Of a stretch of 64,000 nucleotides of DNA, positions 11,104 to 18,233 are shown piece after piece. The stretch's first letter is position 1, and every line of letters begins with the position of its first letter. Both the position numbers and the translations under genes were made by a program. Location: positions 186,001 to 250,000 of the forward strand of contig NZ_JASJAP010000003.1 of the NCBI RefSeq assembly GCF_030066995.1. Direction: 5' to 3'. The notes under the pieces were generated by a model. That model did no database searches, was not told the DNA's origin, and saw only the letters and a list, made by a program, of their open reading frames with translations. Source of the DNA: Erythrobacter sp. Its GTDB lineage: Bacteria; Pseudomonadota; Alphaproteobacteria; Sphingomonadales; Sphingomonadaceae.

Positions 11104-12192
11104 TCACAGTCGGACCAGTTCTCCGCTGCGGACCTCCCACACGGCGGCTTCCGCTTCGATCTGGGCGAACGGGCCGAGCTCGGTTCCGGTCATCCAGACT
11201 TGAGCGCGTCCGGCGCGCAGGCGGCGAAACAGCTCGGCGCGGCGAACCGGATCGAGGTGCGCGGCGACCTCGTCGAGCAACAGGACGCTTGGTCGCCCCT
11301 CGGCTGCGAGCGCGCCATGCGCCAGAGTGATCGCGATCAGCATCGCCTTTTGCTCCCCGGTTGAGCACGAGGCTGCGGCGATCCCGCTTGAGGCCATGAT
11401 GACTTCCAGTTCGTCGCGATGCGGACCGACAAGGGCGCGACCAGCGGCAGCGTCCCGCGGGCGTTCTCGCGCAAGGACGGCGAGAAGTTCGGCGGCGTTG
11501 GTCGGGCCGCCGGGACGATAGGTGAGGGCGGGCTTGGCAAAAGGTTCAGGCGGCAGCGCGGAAAGTTCATCGCTCAGTCGGTCCACAAGCAGCGCGCGCG
11601 CCGCCGCCACTCGCGCGCCGTGCTGAGCGGCCTGCGCTTCGATTGCGTCGAGCCAACGCGCATCGCCGCGCTCTTCGAGCAGGCGATTGCGTTCGCGCAG
11701 AGCGGTTTCATATTGCGAGACTGCCTTGGCGTGGCCCGGCTCAACGGCAAGGGTCATGCGGTCCACGAAGCGGCGCCGGGCGGCCGCGCTGTCGGTGAAG
11801 AGCCCGTCCATCGCCGGGGTGAGCCAGCTGACCGCGTGCCACTCGGACAGCGCGGTTGCGGGCGCGTCGGCTCCGTTGATGCGCACCAGGCGCCGCGTCG
11901 GGCGCTCGGCGAGCGTGTAGGTGCCCAGCCGGGCCGACACTTGCCCCTGCTCGATCAGGCTCGCACCGATCGCAAACCCCAGCGGCGCCTCGCTCTCGCT
12001 GGTGCGGCGCGCAAGGTCGGAGAGCGGCGCGCGGCGCAGGCCCCGCCCGGGGCTCAGCAGGCTGATCGCTTCGAGAACGTTGGTCTTTCCCGCGCCGTTC
12101 TCGCCCACCAGCAAGTTGAAATGCGCGGTTTCGGTGAGCGCGCTTTCCTTGTGATTGCGAAAGTTCTGGAGGGTAATCTTGGCGAGCGGCAT
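11104..12192 (-). CDS. recF: DNA replication and repair protein RecF
   Basis: ABC-type ATPase that loads RecA at single-strand gaps with RecO and RecR. The 362-residue product has Walker A GENGAGKT at 30-37, the RecF motif TLQNFRNH near the N-terminus, an ABC-like signature around residues 265-285 (SCSTGEQKAML) and Walker B with LLLDEVAAHLD near 300. The frame is open 70 codons upstream; the ATG at 12192 (MPLAKITLQNFRN) fits the family and removes an unrelated extension. It converges on the esterase gene with 17 bases between. It is not next to dnaA, dnaN or gyrB, as is common in alphaproteobacteria. Confidence 0.96.
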   Translation of the reverse strand: MPLAKITLQNFRNHKESALTETAHFNLLVGENGAGKTNVLEAISLLSPGRGLRRAPLSDLARRTSESEAPLGFAIGASLIEQGQVSARLGTYTLAERPTRRLVRINGADAPATALSEWHAVSWLTPAMDGLFTDSAAARRRFVDRMTLAVEPGHAKAVSQYETALRERNRLLEERGDARWLDAIEAQAAQHGARVAAARALLVDRLSDELSALPPEPFAKPALTYRPGGPTNAAELLAVLARERPRDAAAGRALVGPHRDELEVIMASSGIAAASCSTGEQKAMLIAITLAHGALAAEGRPSVLLLDEVAAHLDPVRRAELFRRLRAGRAQVWMTGTELGPFAQIEAEAAVWEVRSGELVRL

Positions 12193-12232
12193 GGGCGGGC
12201 TTCGCGTTAGCACGCGGCTCGCGGAAGGCCAG

Positions 12233-12260
12233 TGGGATGGGCTCGAAACAGCCGATCCCA
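12233..12260. promoter_or_regulatory. Imperfect 11-base inverted repeat, possible activator site
   Basis: TGGGATGGGCT at 12233-12243 and AGCCGATCCCA at 12250-12260 form an inverted repeat with one mismatch and a 6-base centre. It lies about 95 bases upstream of the sigma-54-like promoter, where enhancer-binding proteins usually bind. A second short palindrome, TGGGAAAACCCA, is at 12307-12318. The role is inferred from position only. Confidence 0.4.
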
Positions 12261-12355
12261 ATAGGTGGTAAAAAATCCCAACCTTTCGGATCGATGAACG
12301 GGACTGTGGGAAAACCCAAGCTCGAAAAGCGCGGAATTCAGCCATTTCTCGAGTT

Positions 12356-12370
12356 TGGCACACCTCATGC
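12356..12370 (+). promoter_or_regulatory. Candidate sigma-54 (-24/-12) promoter
   Basis: TGGCACACCTCATGC matches the RpoN consensus TGGCACGNNNNTTGC in the GG and GC dinucleotides, in their 10-base separation and in the whole TGGCAC block; it differs at the G after TGGCAC and the first T of TTGC. Transcription would start near 12382, about 58 bases before the first microprotein gene. The sigma-54 link with PspC-family genes is known from the enterobacterial psp regulon; its use here is inference. Confidence 0.6.
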
Positions 12371-12374
12371 TTAA

Positions 12375-12422
12375 GGTTCGGTGTCCCCAGGGTAGAGCCC
12401 AAGGGGACGCGAAAACCGAACC
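12375..12422 (+). promoter_or_regulatory. Inverted repeat at start site/leader of microprotein operon
   Basis: GGTTCGGT (12375-12382) and ACCGAACC (12415-12422) are complementary, as are GTCCCC (12383-12388) and GGGGAC (12403-12408). The right arm ends three bases before the AGGAG ribosome binding site at 12425-12429. If transcription starts near 12382, only the inner stem is in the RNA and the outer arms would act as DNA; either operator or leader hairpin is possible. Confidence 0.45.
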
Positions 12423-12439
12423 ACAGGAGAATGTTTCAA

Positions 12440-12547
12440 ATGTCCGCCGCCGCCAACACCTTCGCTTCCGCCGCTTTCGCGCTCGCCGTCTCGGCCAGCC
12501 TGTTTGCCTACGCGATCATCCCCGCCAGCCCGACCATGATGGTCTGA
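12440..12547 (+). CDS. Microprotein 1, single membrane span
   Basis: A 35-residue open frame, too short for routine gene calling. AGGAG at 12425-12429 is 10 bases before the ATG at 12440; an in-frame ATG at 12431 is too close to that site. The product is hydrophobic nearly throughout (Ala/Phe/Val-rich span) and ends in FAYAIIPASPTMMV. The same ending pattern, [FM]A-x-AI-x-PA-[ST]-P, recurs in the two following genes, so the three are diverged tandem copies. First gene after the candidate sigma-54 promoter. No known family recognised. Confidence 0.7.
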   Translation: MSAAANTFASAAFALAVSASLFAYAIIPASPTMMV

Positions 12548-12591
12548 GCTTCGGCCACCACCTCTTCAAATCCAGCAAGGAACCCCGCTTC

Positions 12592-12702
12592 ATGCCTACC
12601 AACGAAACCACCGGTCGTCTGTGCGCCGCCGCCTTTGCGGTGATCCTGACGATCGGCACCTTCGCCTACGCGATTGTCCCGGCCACGCCCGGCCTCGCCT
12701 GA
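12592..12702 (+). CDS. Microprotein 2, single membrane span
   Basis: A 36-residue frame with an AAGGA site at 12577-12581, 10 bases before the ATG. A short polar N-terminus (MPTNETTGRL) is followed by one hydrophobic span and the ending FAYAIVPATPGLA, which matches microprotein 1 (FAYAIIPASP). It lies 44 bases after microprotein 1 and 34 bases before microprotein 3. Function unknown; a small inner membrane protein or an exported peptide are both possible, since the PATPGLA end could mimic a signal peptidase site. Confidence 0.7.
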   Translation: MPTNETTGRLCAAAFAVILTIGTFAYAIVPATPGLA

Positions 12703-12736
12703 TCGAAATCCACCGACTGACCGAAAGAGACCTTCA

Positions 12737-12892
12737 ATGTTTGCCCCCGCCGACTTTCCAAAGCATGTCAGCGACACGCTGATTGCCTTTGCCGCCGCCA
12801 TCGCGCTTGGTATGGTGCTGATGGCCACCGCGATTGCTCCGGCCAGCCCGGCGCTCGCATCCGGTTCCATCGCCATGGGAGTTCTCGCATGA
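12737..12892 (+). CDS. Microprotein 3, single membrane span
   Basis: A 51-residue frame: polar start (MFAPADFPKHVSDT), one hydrophobic span and MATAIAPASPALASG, the third copy of the AI-x-PA-[ST]-P motif. The ribosome binding site (AAAGAGA) is weak. Its TGA overlaps the ATG of the PspC-domain gene in an ATGA, so the two are translationally coupled, which is the best evidence that this small frame is really translated. Function unknown. Confidence 0.75.
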   Translation: MFAPADFPKHVSDTLIAFAAAIALGMVLMATAIAPASPALASGSIAMGVLA

Positions 12893-13101
12893 ACAACATT
12901 ACCAATCGCGGAGACGGCGGTCCGCCCCGCAAGTTCCGCCTCGACAAGACCGACGCCAAGCTTGCCGGTGTGTGCGGCGGTATCGCCAATTATTTCGGCA
13001 TGGACGCGATGATCGTCCGCCTCATCTTTGTGGCCGCCACGCTGTTCGGCTTTGGCAGCCCGATCATCATCTACCTGATCATCGCTCTGATTGCGGACTG
13101 A
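12889..13101 (+). CDS. PspC domain-containing small membrane protein
   Basis: A 70-residue protein with a polar N-terminus of about 20 residues and a complete PspC domain: DKTDAKLAGVCGGIANYF at about 21-38, then MDAMIVRLIFV and a C-terminal hydrophobic span to the end. PspC proteins sense or relay inner membrane stress and, in the enterobacterial Psp system, help recruit PspA. No pspA, pspB or pspF is in this window, so this is a stand-alone copy. It ends the microprotein operon (ATGA overlap with microprotein 3) and is followed by a hairpin terminator. Confidence 0.9.
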   Translation: MNNITNRGDGGPPRKFRLDKTDAKLAGVCGGIANYFGMDAMIVRLIFVAATLFGFGSPIIIYLIIALIAD

Positions 13102-13172
13102 TGGCGCGCGTCTTTGGCGGCCCCCGGTTTGCAAATGGCGGGCGCGCGGCCTTTCACCACGAACGAACCGGA

Positions 13173-13200
13173 GGGCCTTTTTCGGAGGCCCCTTTTCTTT
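13173..13200 (+). terminator. Terminator of microprotein-PspC operon
   Basis: GGGCCT at 13173-13178 pairs with AGGCCC at 13186-13191, followed by a pyrimidine run CCTTTTCTTT. It lies 72 bases after the PspC stop. Confidence 0.75.
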
Positions 13201-13497
13201 GTTTTGCGAAGCCGCATCCGCGGCTTCGTCCTCGCTAGACGTCCTCCGGCCAATCTTGGCCTGCGGACCCGCTGCGGGCGGCCAGTCGGCCTTGCGTTTT
13301 GCTGTCGCAAACCGTTGCCCGCCATGTTTATCTGGGAAGCTCAGTGTCGAAATCTACGATTTCGCAAGCGCGACTGCGCGCGCCCTTCGACTGCCTGCCT
13401 GCGGCAGTCGCTCAGGATGAACTACGCTGCCCCGGAGCCGAAGATTCGGCGTAGGGAATAGCACCGAGGATGCACCCGCGGATGCTGGTGCCAAAAA
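13201..13497. repeat. Non-coding interspersed repeat, copy A
   Basis: These 297 bases carry no gene. The segment 13230-13276 is a near copy of 18238-18284 (both contain CCTCGCT-R-GACGTC-Y-TCCGG and end in GACCCGCTGCG). The segment 13347-13380 matches 18287-18320 in inverted orientation with one difference over 34 bases. The right end, AGCACCGAGGATGC near 13461, also has a counterpart near 18411. A partial palindrome of the CTTCGAC/CTCAGGATGAAC type lies at 13385-13423. The element looks like a mosaic of dispersed chromosomal repeats. Confidence 0.75.
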
Positions 13498-14280
13498 CTA
13501 CATCGCGCTAATGCCGCCATCCAGCTTGATTTCCGCGCCCGTCATGAACCGGCTCTCATCGCTCGCCAGATACACCACCGCGTTGGCAATATCGTTGGGC
13601 TCGCCCACGAATTTGAGCGGGATCTGCCGCGCGAGCTTGTCCATCAGCACGTCCTTGTCGAGATTGTGCTGCCGCGCGGTGCCATCGAGGATCGGCGTGT
13701 CGACAAAGGTGGGATGAACCGAGTTGCAACGGATCTGCATGTTCATCTTCGCGCAGTGCAGCGCGATCGATTTCGACAGCATCCACACGCTCGCCTTCGA
13801 TGCGTTGTAAGCAGGCATCGTGTCGCTCGCGATCAGCCCGGCGATGCTGGAGATATTGACGATCGATCCGGGCGCGTGTTCGCGCATCAGCGGCAGGGCC
13901 TTCTGGCAACCGTGGAAGATCGAGTTCACGTTGATGTCAAAGCAGCGCTGCCAATCCTCGAACGTGCAGGTTTCGATATTGCCGCCAACGCCTATCCCGG
14001 CGTTGTTCACGAGCACGTTCAGGCCGCCCAGATGGTCGCGCGCAGCCTCGACGGCCGCCTCCCACTGATCGGGGCTGGTCACATCATGCGCGATGGCAAA
14101 GGCGGTGCCATCGCCGATCTGAGCGTTGACGAGCTGGGCGGTCTCGGCGGCGCCTTCACCGTTGATATCGGTCGCCAGCACCCGCGCGCCTTCCTGCGCC
14201 AGCCGGATGCAATGCGCGCGGCCCAGCCCTTGCGCAGCCCCGGTTACCAGCGCGAGTTTGCCTTCGCAGCGTTTGGTCAT
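13498..14280 (-). CDS. Short-chain dehydrogenase/reductase
   Basis: Classical 260-residue SDR. The cofactor motif TGAAQGLG is at residues 14-21, the NNAG motif at about 91-94 and the catalytic Ser-Tyr-Lys set in NISSIAG and YNASK near 142-161; an Asp after the second strand (ATDIN) favours NAD over NADP. The sequence is close to cyclopentanol and hydroxysteroid dehydrogenase-like members, but the substrate cannot be told from sequence. It is the last gene of a minus-strand run that starts at lemA, 31 bases after the Nudix gene. Confidence 0.9.
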   Translation of the reverse strand: MTKRCEGKLALVTGAAQGLGRAHCIRLAQEGARVLATDINGEGAAETAQLVNAQIGDGTAFAIAHDVTSPDQWEAAVEAARDHLGGLNVLVNNAGIGVGGNIETCTFEDWQRCFDINVNSIFHGCQKALPLMREHAPGSIVNISSIAGLIASDTMPAYNASKASVWMLSKSIALHCAKMNMQIRCNSVHPTFVDTPILDGTARQHNLDKDVLMDKLARQIPLKFVGEPNDIANAVVYLASDESRFMTGAEIKLDGGISAM

Positions 14281-14311
14281 GGTTTTCGATCCCTCTCCAA
14301 TGGTGTTGTTC

Positions 14312-14881
14312 TTAATCCAGAAAGCCGGGCGTCATCAGCATCGCAATGCGCACATCGACGCCGTGCCCAGCCGCGCGCCAGTCGGCGACGAAATCGGCAA
14401 GGCCTTCAAGCGGGACACGATGCACCGTGATGTTCTCCTCCGCCAGCCCGCCGCCTTCGCTGACCTTGGTGAGCCTGCTCGCCTTGAGCAGAGTGAACAT
14501 TTCCGAGACCATGCCGGGCGAGGAATAGAATTCTCCCAGAACCTCAATCCGGCCCGCGCGGTAGCCGGTCTCTTCCTCAAGCTCGCGCGCGGCGGCGTCC
14601 AGGGCCGCTTCGTCTTCGCGGCCTGCGTCATCGCCGACAAGCCCGGCCGGGATTTCGAGGCAGAACCGACCCAGCGGTACGCGATATTGACCTACAAGGA
14701 TGACGTTGCGGGTTCCATCGGCGTCCTCGTCGAGCGCCAGGATCGCGGCGGCGCGAATACCGCGAGCGCGGCCCACATATTCCCATCGCCCGCGCTTCTT
14801 GGCGGTGATGAAGCGGCCTTCCCACATGATCTCTTCGGGCAGATCGGCGTCGCGATCGCGAACGAATTCCTGGTTCGTCAT
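14312..14881 (-). CDS. Nudix hydrolase, ADP-ribose pyrophosphatase-like
   Basis: A 189-residue Nudix protein. The Nudix box is recognisable as GLVGDD at about 81 followed, after an insertion, by AARELEEETGY at about 97-107, so the RELEEETG core with its metal-binding glutamates is intact. The surrounding IPAG and SSPGMVSEMFTLL segments are typical of ADP-ribose and nucleoside diphosphate sugar pyrophosphatases. It sits 12 bases after the TPM membrane gene on the same strand and is probably cotranscribed with it. Confidence 0.88.
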   Translation of the reverse strand: MTNQEFVRDRDADLPEEIMWEGRFITAKKRGRWEYVGRARGIRAAAILALDEDADGTRNVILVGQYRVPLGRFCLEIPAGLVGDDAGREDEAALDAAARELEEETGYRAGRIEVLGEFYSSPGMVSEMFTLLKASRLTKVSEGGGLAEENITVHRVPLEGLADFVADWRAAGHGVDVRIAMLMTPGFLD

Positions 14882-14893
14882 AGGCCTGTGGGC

Positions 14894-15583
14894 TTAGACT
14901 TCGATCAGGCGATCGGGAAGTTCGTTTTCATCGTCGTCGGTGCGCGGGAAATGCTGGGAGAGCACAAAGCCGACATCGCGCACGCCGATGGCAAGGCCTT
15001 CGGCGATGCGGCCCGCTTTGATCTCGCGCAGCATCTCGATCATTGCTTCGCCCCACACCTCGGCCTCGACCAATTTGGCGATCGGTTCATCGGCGACGAT
15101 TTCGGCGCGGTGTTCGCGCATTGAGAGGTAGATCAGAATGCCGGTGCGCCCGAGTGTGCGCGCCTCGGCTCCAACCTTGAAATGGCGCACCGCCTGATCG
15201 TGGACACGCGCGGTGCGAACGGGGCCGGGGATGAGCGCAAACTTGAGCGGCTGGAAGAGCTGCACCGCCCAGGCGAGCGCAAACGTGATGAGGCCGAGCG
15301 CGATGGTGACGCTGGCGATCTCGCCGGTGGCCCATTCATGGCCCCAGCCGCCCATCAGGCCTTCGACGACAAGAGAGTCCCAAAGACCAAGGAAAGGTTT
15401 TGGAAACGCCGCAAAGACGCTCATCGCGGTGAAGGAGAGAGCCGCGGACCACAGCAGGGCCACATCGATGTAGCTATCGCTGCGCTCGGCCAGAACGGTG
15501 AGGATTTCGCCTGAGGTATCGAGTTCGGATTGCGCCACCGCGTCGGAGACGACCTTGTGCTCAGCTTCGGTGAGATAACTCAT
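14894..15583 (-). CDS. TPM-domain membrane protein
   Basis: A 229-residue protein with a TPM (YgcG) fold split around two membrane spans at about residues 42-60 and 85-105. The N-terminal part (LTEAEHKVVSDAVAQSE) and the C-terminal part (LGRTGILIYLSMREHRAEIV, then EVWGEAMIEMLREIKAGRIAEGL) match the TPM pattern of a soluble domain with a catalytic-looking strand. GAGG lies a few bases before the ATG at 15583. It is the third of three consecutive TPM genes behind lemA. Confidence 0.85.
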   Translation of the reverse strand: MSYLTEAEHKVVSDAVAQSELDTSGEILTVLAERSDSYIDVALLWSAALSFTAMSVFAAFPKPFLGLWDSLVVEGLMGGWGHEWATGEIASVTIALGLITFALAWAVQLFQPLKFALIPGPVRTARVHDQAVRHFKVGAEARTLGRTGILIYLSMREHRAEIVADEPIAKLVEAEVWGEAMIEMLREIKAGRIAEGLAIGVRDVGFVLSQHFPRTDDDENELPDRLIEV

Positions 15584-15598
15584 CTACCGGCCTCCTCG

Positions 15599-16474
15599 TT
15601 ACCAGCCGCCGGAGGCGCCGCCGCCTCCGAACGACCCGCCGCCGCCGGAAAAACCGCCGCCGAAGCCTCCGCCGCCCCAGCCGCCGCTTGAACGCCCGCC
15701 GCCTAGCGCTCCGCGCGCGATGGCCGTGCCCACTTCCCACAGGATGATATCGCGCGCGGTCCGGCCCCAGCCGTCATCGTCGTCGTCCCAATCGTCATCG
15801 TCCTCGCGCTTGCCCCACGGACCCTTCTTGCGTTTCTTGTATCTGCGCCGGCGCGAGCGTCCGCGAAGGATCGGCAGGACGAAGAACAGGAACATCAGCA
15901 CAAGCCAGATCAGCGTTCCAATCGGAAACCCGCCATCGGTCTGGTCGGAACGTCGCCGTTCGCTGGCCTGGCTTGCCACGCGCGCCGCTTCGTCGGGTGG
16001 GAGCGCCAATTGGCTCACAATGGCGTTCGCGCCCGCGACCACTCCGCCGGGCATGTCGCCGTCGCGAAAGCGCGGCAGGATCGCGTTCTGGATGATCAGC
16101 GAAGAAAGCGCGTCGGTCAGATAGCCTTCCAGACCATAGCCGACCTCGATCCGCACGCGGCGTTCGTTGGGCGCCACAAGAAGGATCGCGCCGTTGTTCT
16201 CGCCTTCCTGACCGATCCCCCAATCGCGCCCCAGCCGATATCCGTACTCCTCGATCTCATACCCTTGCAGGTCGGAAACGGTCGCGACGACCAGCTGGCG
16301 CGTGGACTGCGTCTCAAGCGCTTCAAGCTGCGCGGTGAGTTGGGCCTCGACGTCAGCGGGCAGGATGTTCGCCTCGTCCACCACGCGCCCGGTGAGCGCG
16401 GGGAAGGTTTGCGCGGCGGCTGGGGACGCGAGGAGCGCAAGAAGCGCGGCAAAGAGGATCGCGAAGGCTCTCAT
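15599..16474 (-). CDS. TPM-domain protein with Gly-rich C-terminus (YgcG type)
   Basis: A 291-residue YgcG-type protein: signal peptide with cleavage near SPAAA-QTF, TPM domain with the motif LTGRVVDEANILP at about 27-39, a membrane span at about 185-205, a very basic stretch (RGRSRRRRYKKRKKG) followed by an acidic one, and a C-terminal tail made of Gly/Ser/Trp/Phe repeats. LemA plus such TPM proteins form a widespread pair of unclear function, linked to membrane-associated stress or phosphatase-like activity. The ATG overlaps the end of the upstream TPM lipoprotein gene (ATGA). Confidence 0.92.
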   Translation of the reverse strand: MRAFAILFAALLALLASPAAAQTFPALTGRVVDEANILPADVEAQLTAQLEALETQSTRQLVVATVSDLQGYEIEEYGYRLGRDWGIGQEGENNGAILLVAPNERRVRIEVGYGLEGYLTDALSSLIIQNAILPRFRDGDMPGGVVAGANAIVSQLALPPDEAARVASQASERRRSDQTDGGFPIGTLIWLVLMFLFFVLPILRGRSRRRRYKKRKKGPWGKREDDDDWDDDDDGWGRTARDIILWEVGTAIARGALGGGRSSGGWGGGGFGGGFSGGGGSFGGGGASGGW

Positions 16475-16983
16475 GATGCTTGCTTCACTTCGACGGGTGT
16501 CACCTCTTCGATCAGGCGATCGACGCCGGCCTCAACTCCGCTCTCAAAGTCTCCGTTTCGAAAATGCGGGATCATGTCTTGTCTGATAATATGAGCGGCT
16601 TCGCCGTCCTTCACTGACGCTTCGAGCCCATACCCCACTTCGATCCTCACTTGCCGCTCTTGCGGGGCCACGAGCACCATTAATCCATCAAGCCGCTCGT
16701 CGCTGCCAATTCCCCACGCCCGCGCCAAATCCACGCTGTACAGTTCAACTGCCTGACTCTTCAGACCGGACGTCGTTACGACAACAAGTTGCACGCCCGT
16801 AGCGTCTTCAAGCCGCGCCAGTTTTTCGGTCATCTCTACTTCGAAAGTTGGCTCAAGAACTGCGGCCTCATCGACCACGCGCCCCGTTAGCTGCAGAGAT
16901 GGGTTGCCGGGCGCATCGCTCGGCTCGCCTGCACATCCGATGAGAGCAAGCGCAAGAGCGCTAGCGGGAAGGCGCCCTGGCAC
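16471..16983 (-). CDS. TPM-domain lipoprotein
   Basis: A 170-residue TPM protein with a short lipoprotein signal (LALALIGC, Cys17). The TPM domain begins at LTGRVVDEAAVLEP (about 32-45) and includes VRIEVGYGLEASVKDGEA, closely parallel to the next gene, so the two are duplicates. The GTG start at 16983 lies 5 bases after the lemA stop and is the only start that keeps the lipoprotein signal. It lacks the transmembrane span and Gly-rich tail of its neighbour. Confidence 0.85.
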   Translation of the reverse strand: MPGRLPASALALALIGCAGEPSDAPGNPSLQLTGRVVDEAAVLEPTFEVEMTEKLARLEDATGVQLVVVTTSGLKSQAVELYSVDLARAWGIGSDERLDGLMVLVAPQERQVRIEVGYGLEASVKDGEAAHIIRQDMIPHFRNGDFESGVEAGVDRLIEEVTPVEVKQAS

Positions 16984-16988
16984 CGCGC

Positions 16989-17591
16989 TTAGTCTGACGT
17001 CAAATCGAGCGTGGGCGCGGCCTCGGCGCCCGGCGTCACCGCGCTGTAGGGCTCCAGCGGCTCCGCGCCGTGGATGATGTTCGCGCCGATCGTGTCGGGG
17101 AAGGTGCGGATCGTGGTGTTATACTTGCGCACCGCCTCGTTGTAGTCGCGAATGGCCACGGCAATGCGGTTCTCGGTGCCTTCGAGCTGGCTTTGCAGCG
17201 CCAGGAAGTTCTGATTGGACTGAATTTCCGGATAGGCCTCGAAGCTGGCGAGCAGACGGCCAAGGCCGGCGCCCAGCTGGCTCTGCGCGGCGGCGAATTC
17301 CTCCATCTTGGCCGCGTCGCCCAGATCGTCGGCGGTGATGTTGACGCCCGTTGCCCGCGCGCGCGCTTCGGTCACCTCTCGCAGGATCGTCTGTTCGTTT
17401 TCAGCGGCGCCCTGAACGATTTCCGCAAGGTTCGGGATAAGGTTGGCGCGGCGCTGAAATTGCGCTTCGACATCGGCCCACTTCGCCTTGGCGTCTTCTT
17501 CGGCGGCTGGCACCGAGTTGATACCGCACGCGGCAAGGCTGAGCGCGGCGAGCGCGACAAAGGCGGTGCGCAAAGTGTGTGCAAATTTCAC
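16989..17591 (-). CDS. lemA: LemA family lipoprotein
   Basis: A 200-residue LemA-type protein, mostly helical, with a lipoprotein signal ending LSLAAC and conserved QFQRRANLIPNLAEIV and YNEAVRKYNTTIRTFP segments. The GTG at 17591 follows GGAGG by 7 bases; the frame is open 25 codons further but that extension would bury the lipoprotein signal. It is the first gene of a five- or six-gene minus-strand run with three TPM genes, the usual partner family. The biochemical role of LemA is not settled. Confidence 0.93.
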   Translation of the reverse strand: MKFAHTLRTAFVALAALSLAACGINSVPAAEEDAKAKWADVEAQFQRRANLIPNLAEIVQGAAENEQTILREVTEARARATGVNITADDLGDAAKMEEFAAAQSQLGAGLGRLLASFEAYPEIQSNQNFLALQSQLEGTENRIAVAIRDYNEAVRKYNTTIRTFPDTIGANIIHGAEPLEPYSAVTPGAEAAPTLDLTSD

Positions 17592-17770
17592 GGATTGTCC
17601 TCCAAAAACCAGCCTCGCGGCGCATGCGCACGGGCCAAGAGTGTCTGTGTTAGGCATATAGCTCACCAGCGGCCCCGTTCAAGCCGTGGAAGGGCGCGCG
17701 CGGTGCGCTTGGCAAGCCGGCCAGGAGATGCCAGAACCATCGGCAACGCAAGCGGTTCTGAGGTTCATCT

Positions 17771-18211
17771 ATGCTGTCCGATTTCAAGGAGTTCATCGCC
17801 AAGGGCAATGTGATGCAATTGGCGGTCGCCGTGATTATTGGCGGCGCTTTTGCAACAATTGTGAAATCGCTCACGGACGAGGTGATCATGCCGGTCGTGG
17901 GCGCGGTTTTCGGCGGGGCGGACTTTTCATCCTACTTTGTCCTGCTCTCCGTACCCGAGGGTTATGAAGGCGATCTGGGCGATTACGCGGCTCTCAAGGA
18001 GGCGGGTGCGGCGATGATCGGCTACGGCGCGTTCATCACGGCGATCATCAACTTCCTCATCCTCGCCTTCATTATCTTCCTGATGGTGCGCTACACGATG
18101 AAAGTCATGGAGCAGATGGACAAGAAGGAAGAGGAGCCCGCAGCCGAGGAACCCGCAGGCCCCACCGAAGTCGAGTTGCTGACCGAGATCCGGGACAGCC
18201 TGGCGAAGTGA
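17771..18211 (+). CDS. mscL: Large-conductance mechanosensitive channel
   Basis: MscL forms a pentameric inner membrane pore that opens under membrane tension and releases solutes during hypo-osmotic shock. The 146-residue product shows the N-terminal amphipathic helix (MLSDFKEFIAKGNVMQLAVAV), the first span with GGAFATIVKSL, a periplasmic loop and a second span (FITAIINFLILAFIIFL at about 93-109), then a cytoplasmic charged helix with an acidic/Pro/Ala linker (KKEEEPAAEEPAG) before the C-terminal helix. It is monocistronic, divergent from lemA. Confidence 0.97.
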   Translation: MLSDFKEFIAKGNVMQLAVAVIIGGAFATIVKSLTDEVIMPVVGAVFGGADFSSYFVLLSVPEGYEGDLGDYAALKEAGAAMIGYGAFITAIINFLILAFIIFLMVRYTMKVMEQMDKKEEEPAAEEPAGPTEVELLTEIRDSLAK

Positions 18212-18217
18212 TTGTGC

Positions 18218-18233
18218 GGCCCCACCCGGGGCC
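18218..18233 (+). terminator. Possible terminator after mscL
   Basis: GGCCCC-ACCC-GGGGCC, a perfect 6-base stem 7 bases after the mscL stop. There is no T-run, and it abuts repeat copy B, so it may instead be part of that repeat. Confidence 0.4.

Noticed and set aside
13114..13461. Open frame in the region after the PspC gene
   Set aside because: It runs through the terminator and the repeat element; the matching frame in copy B is only the repeat translated.
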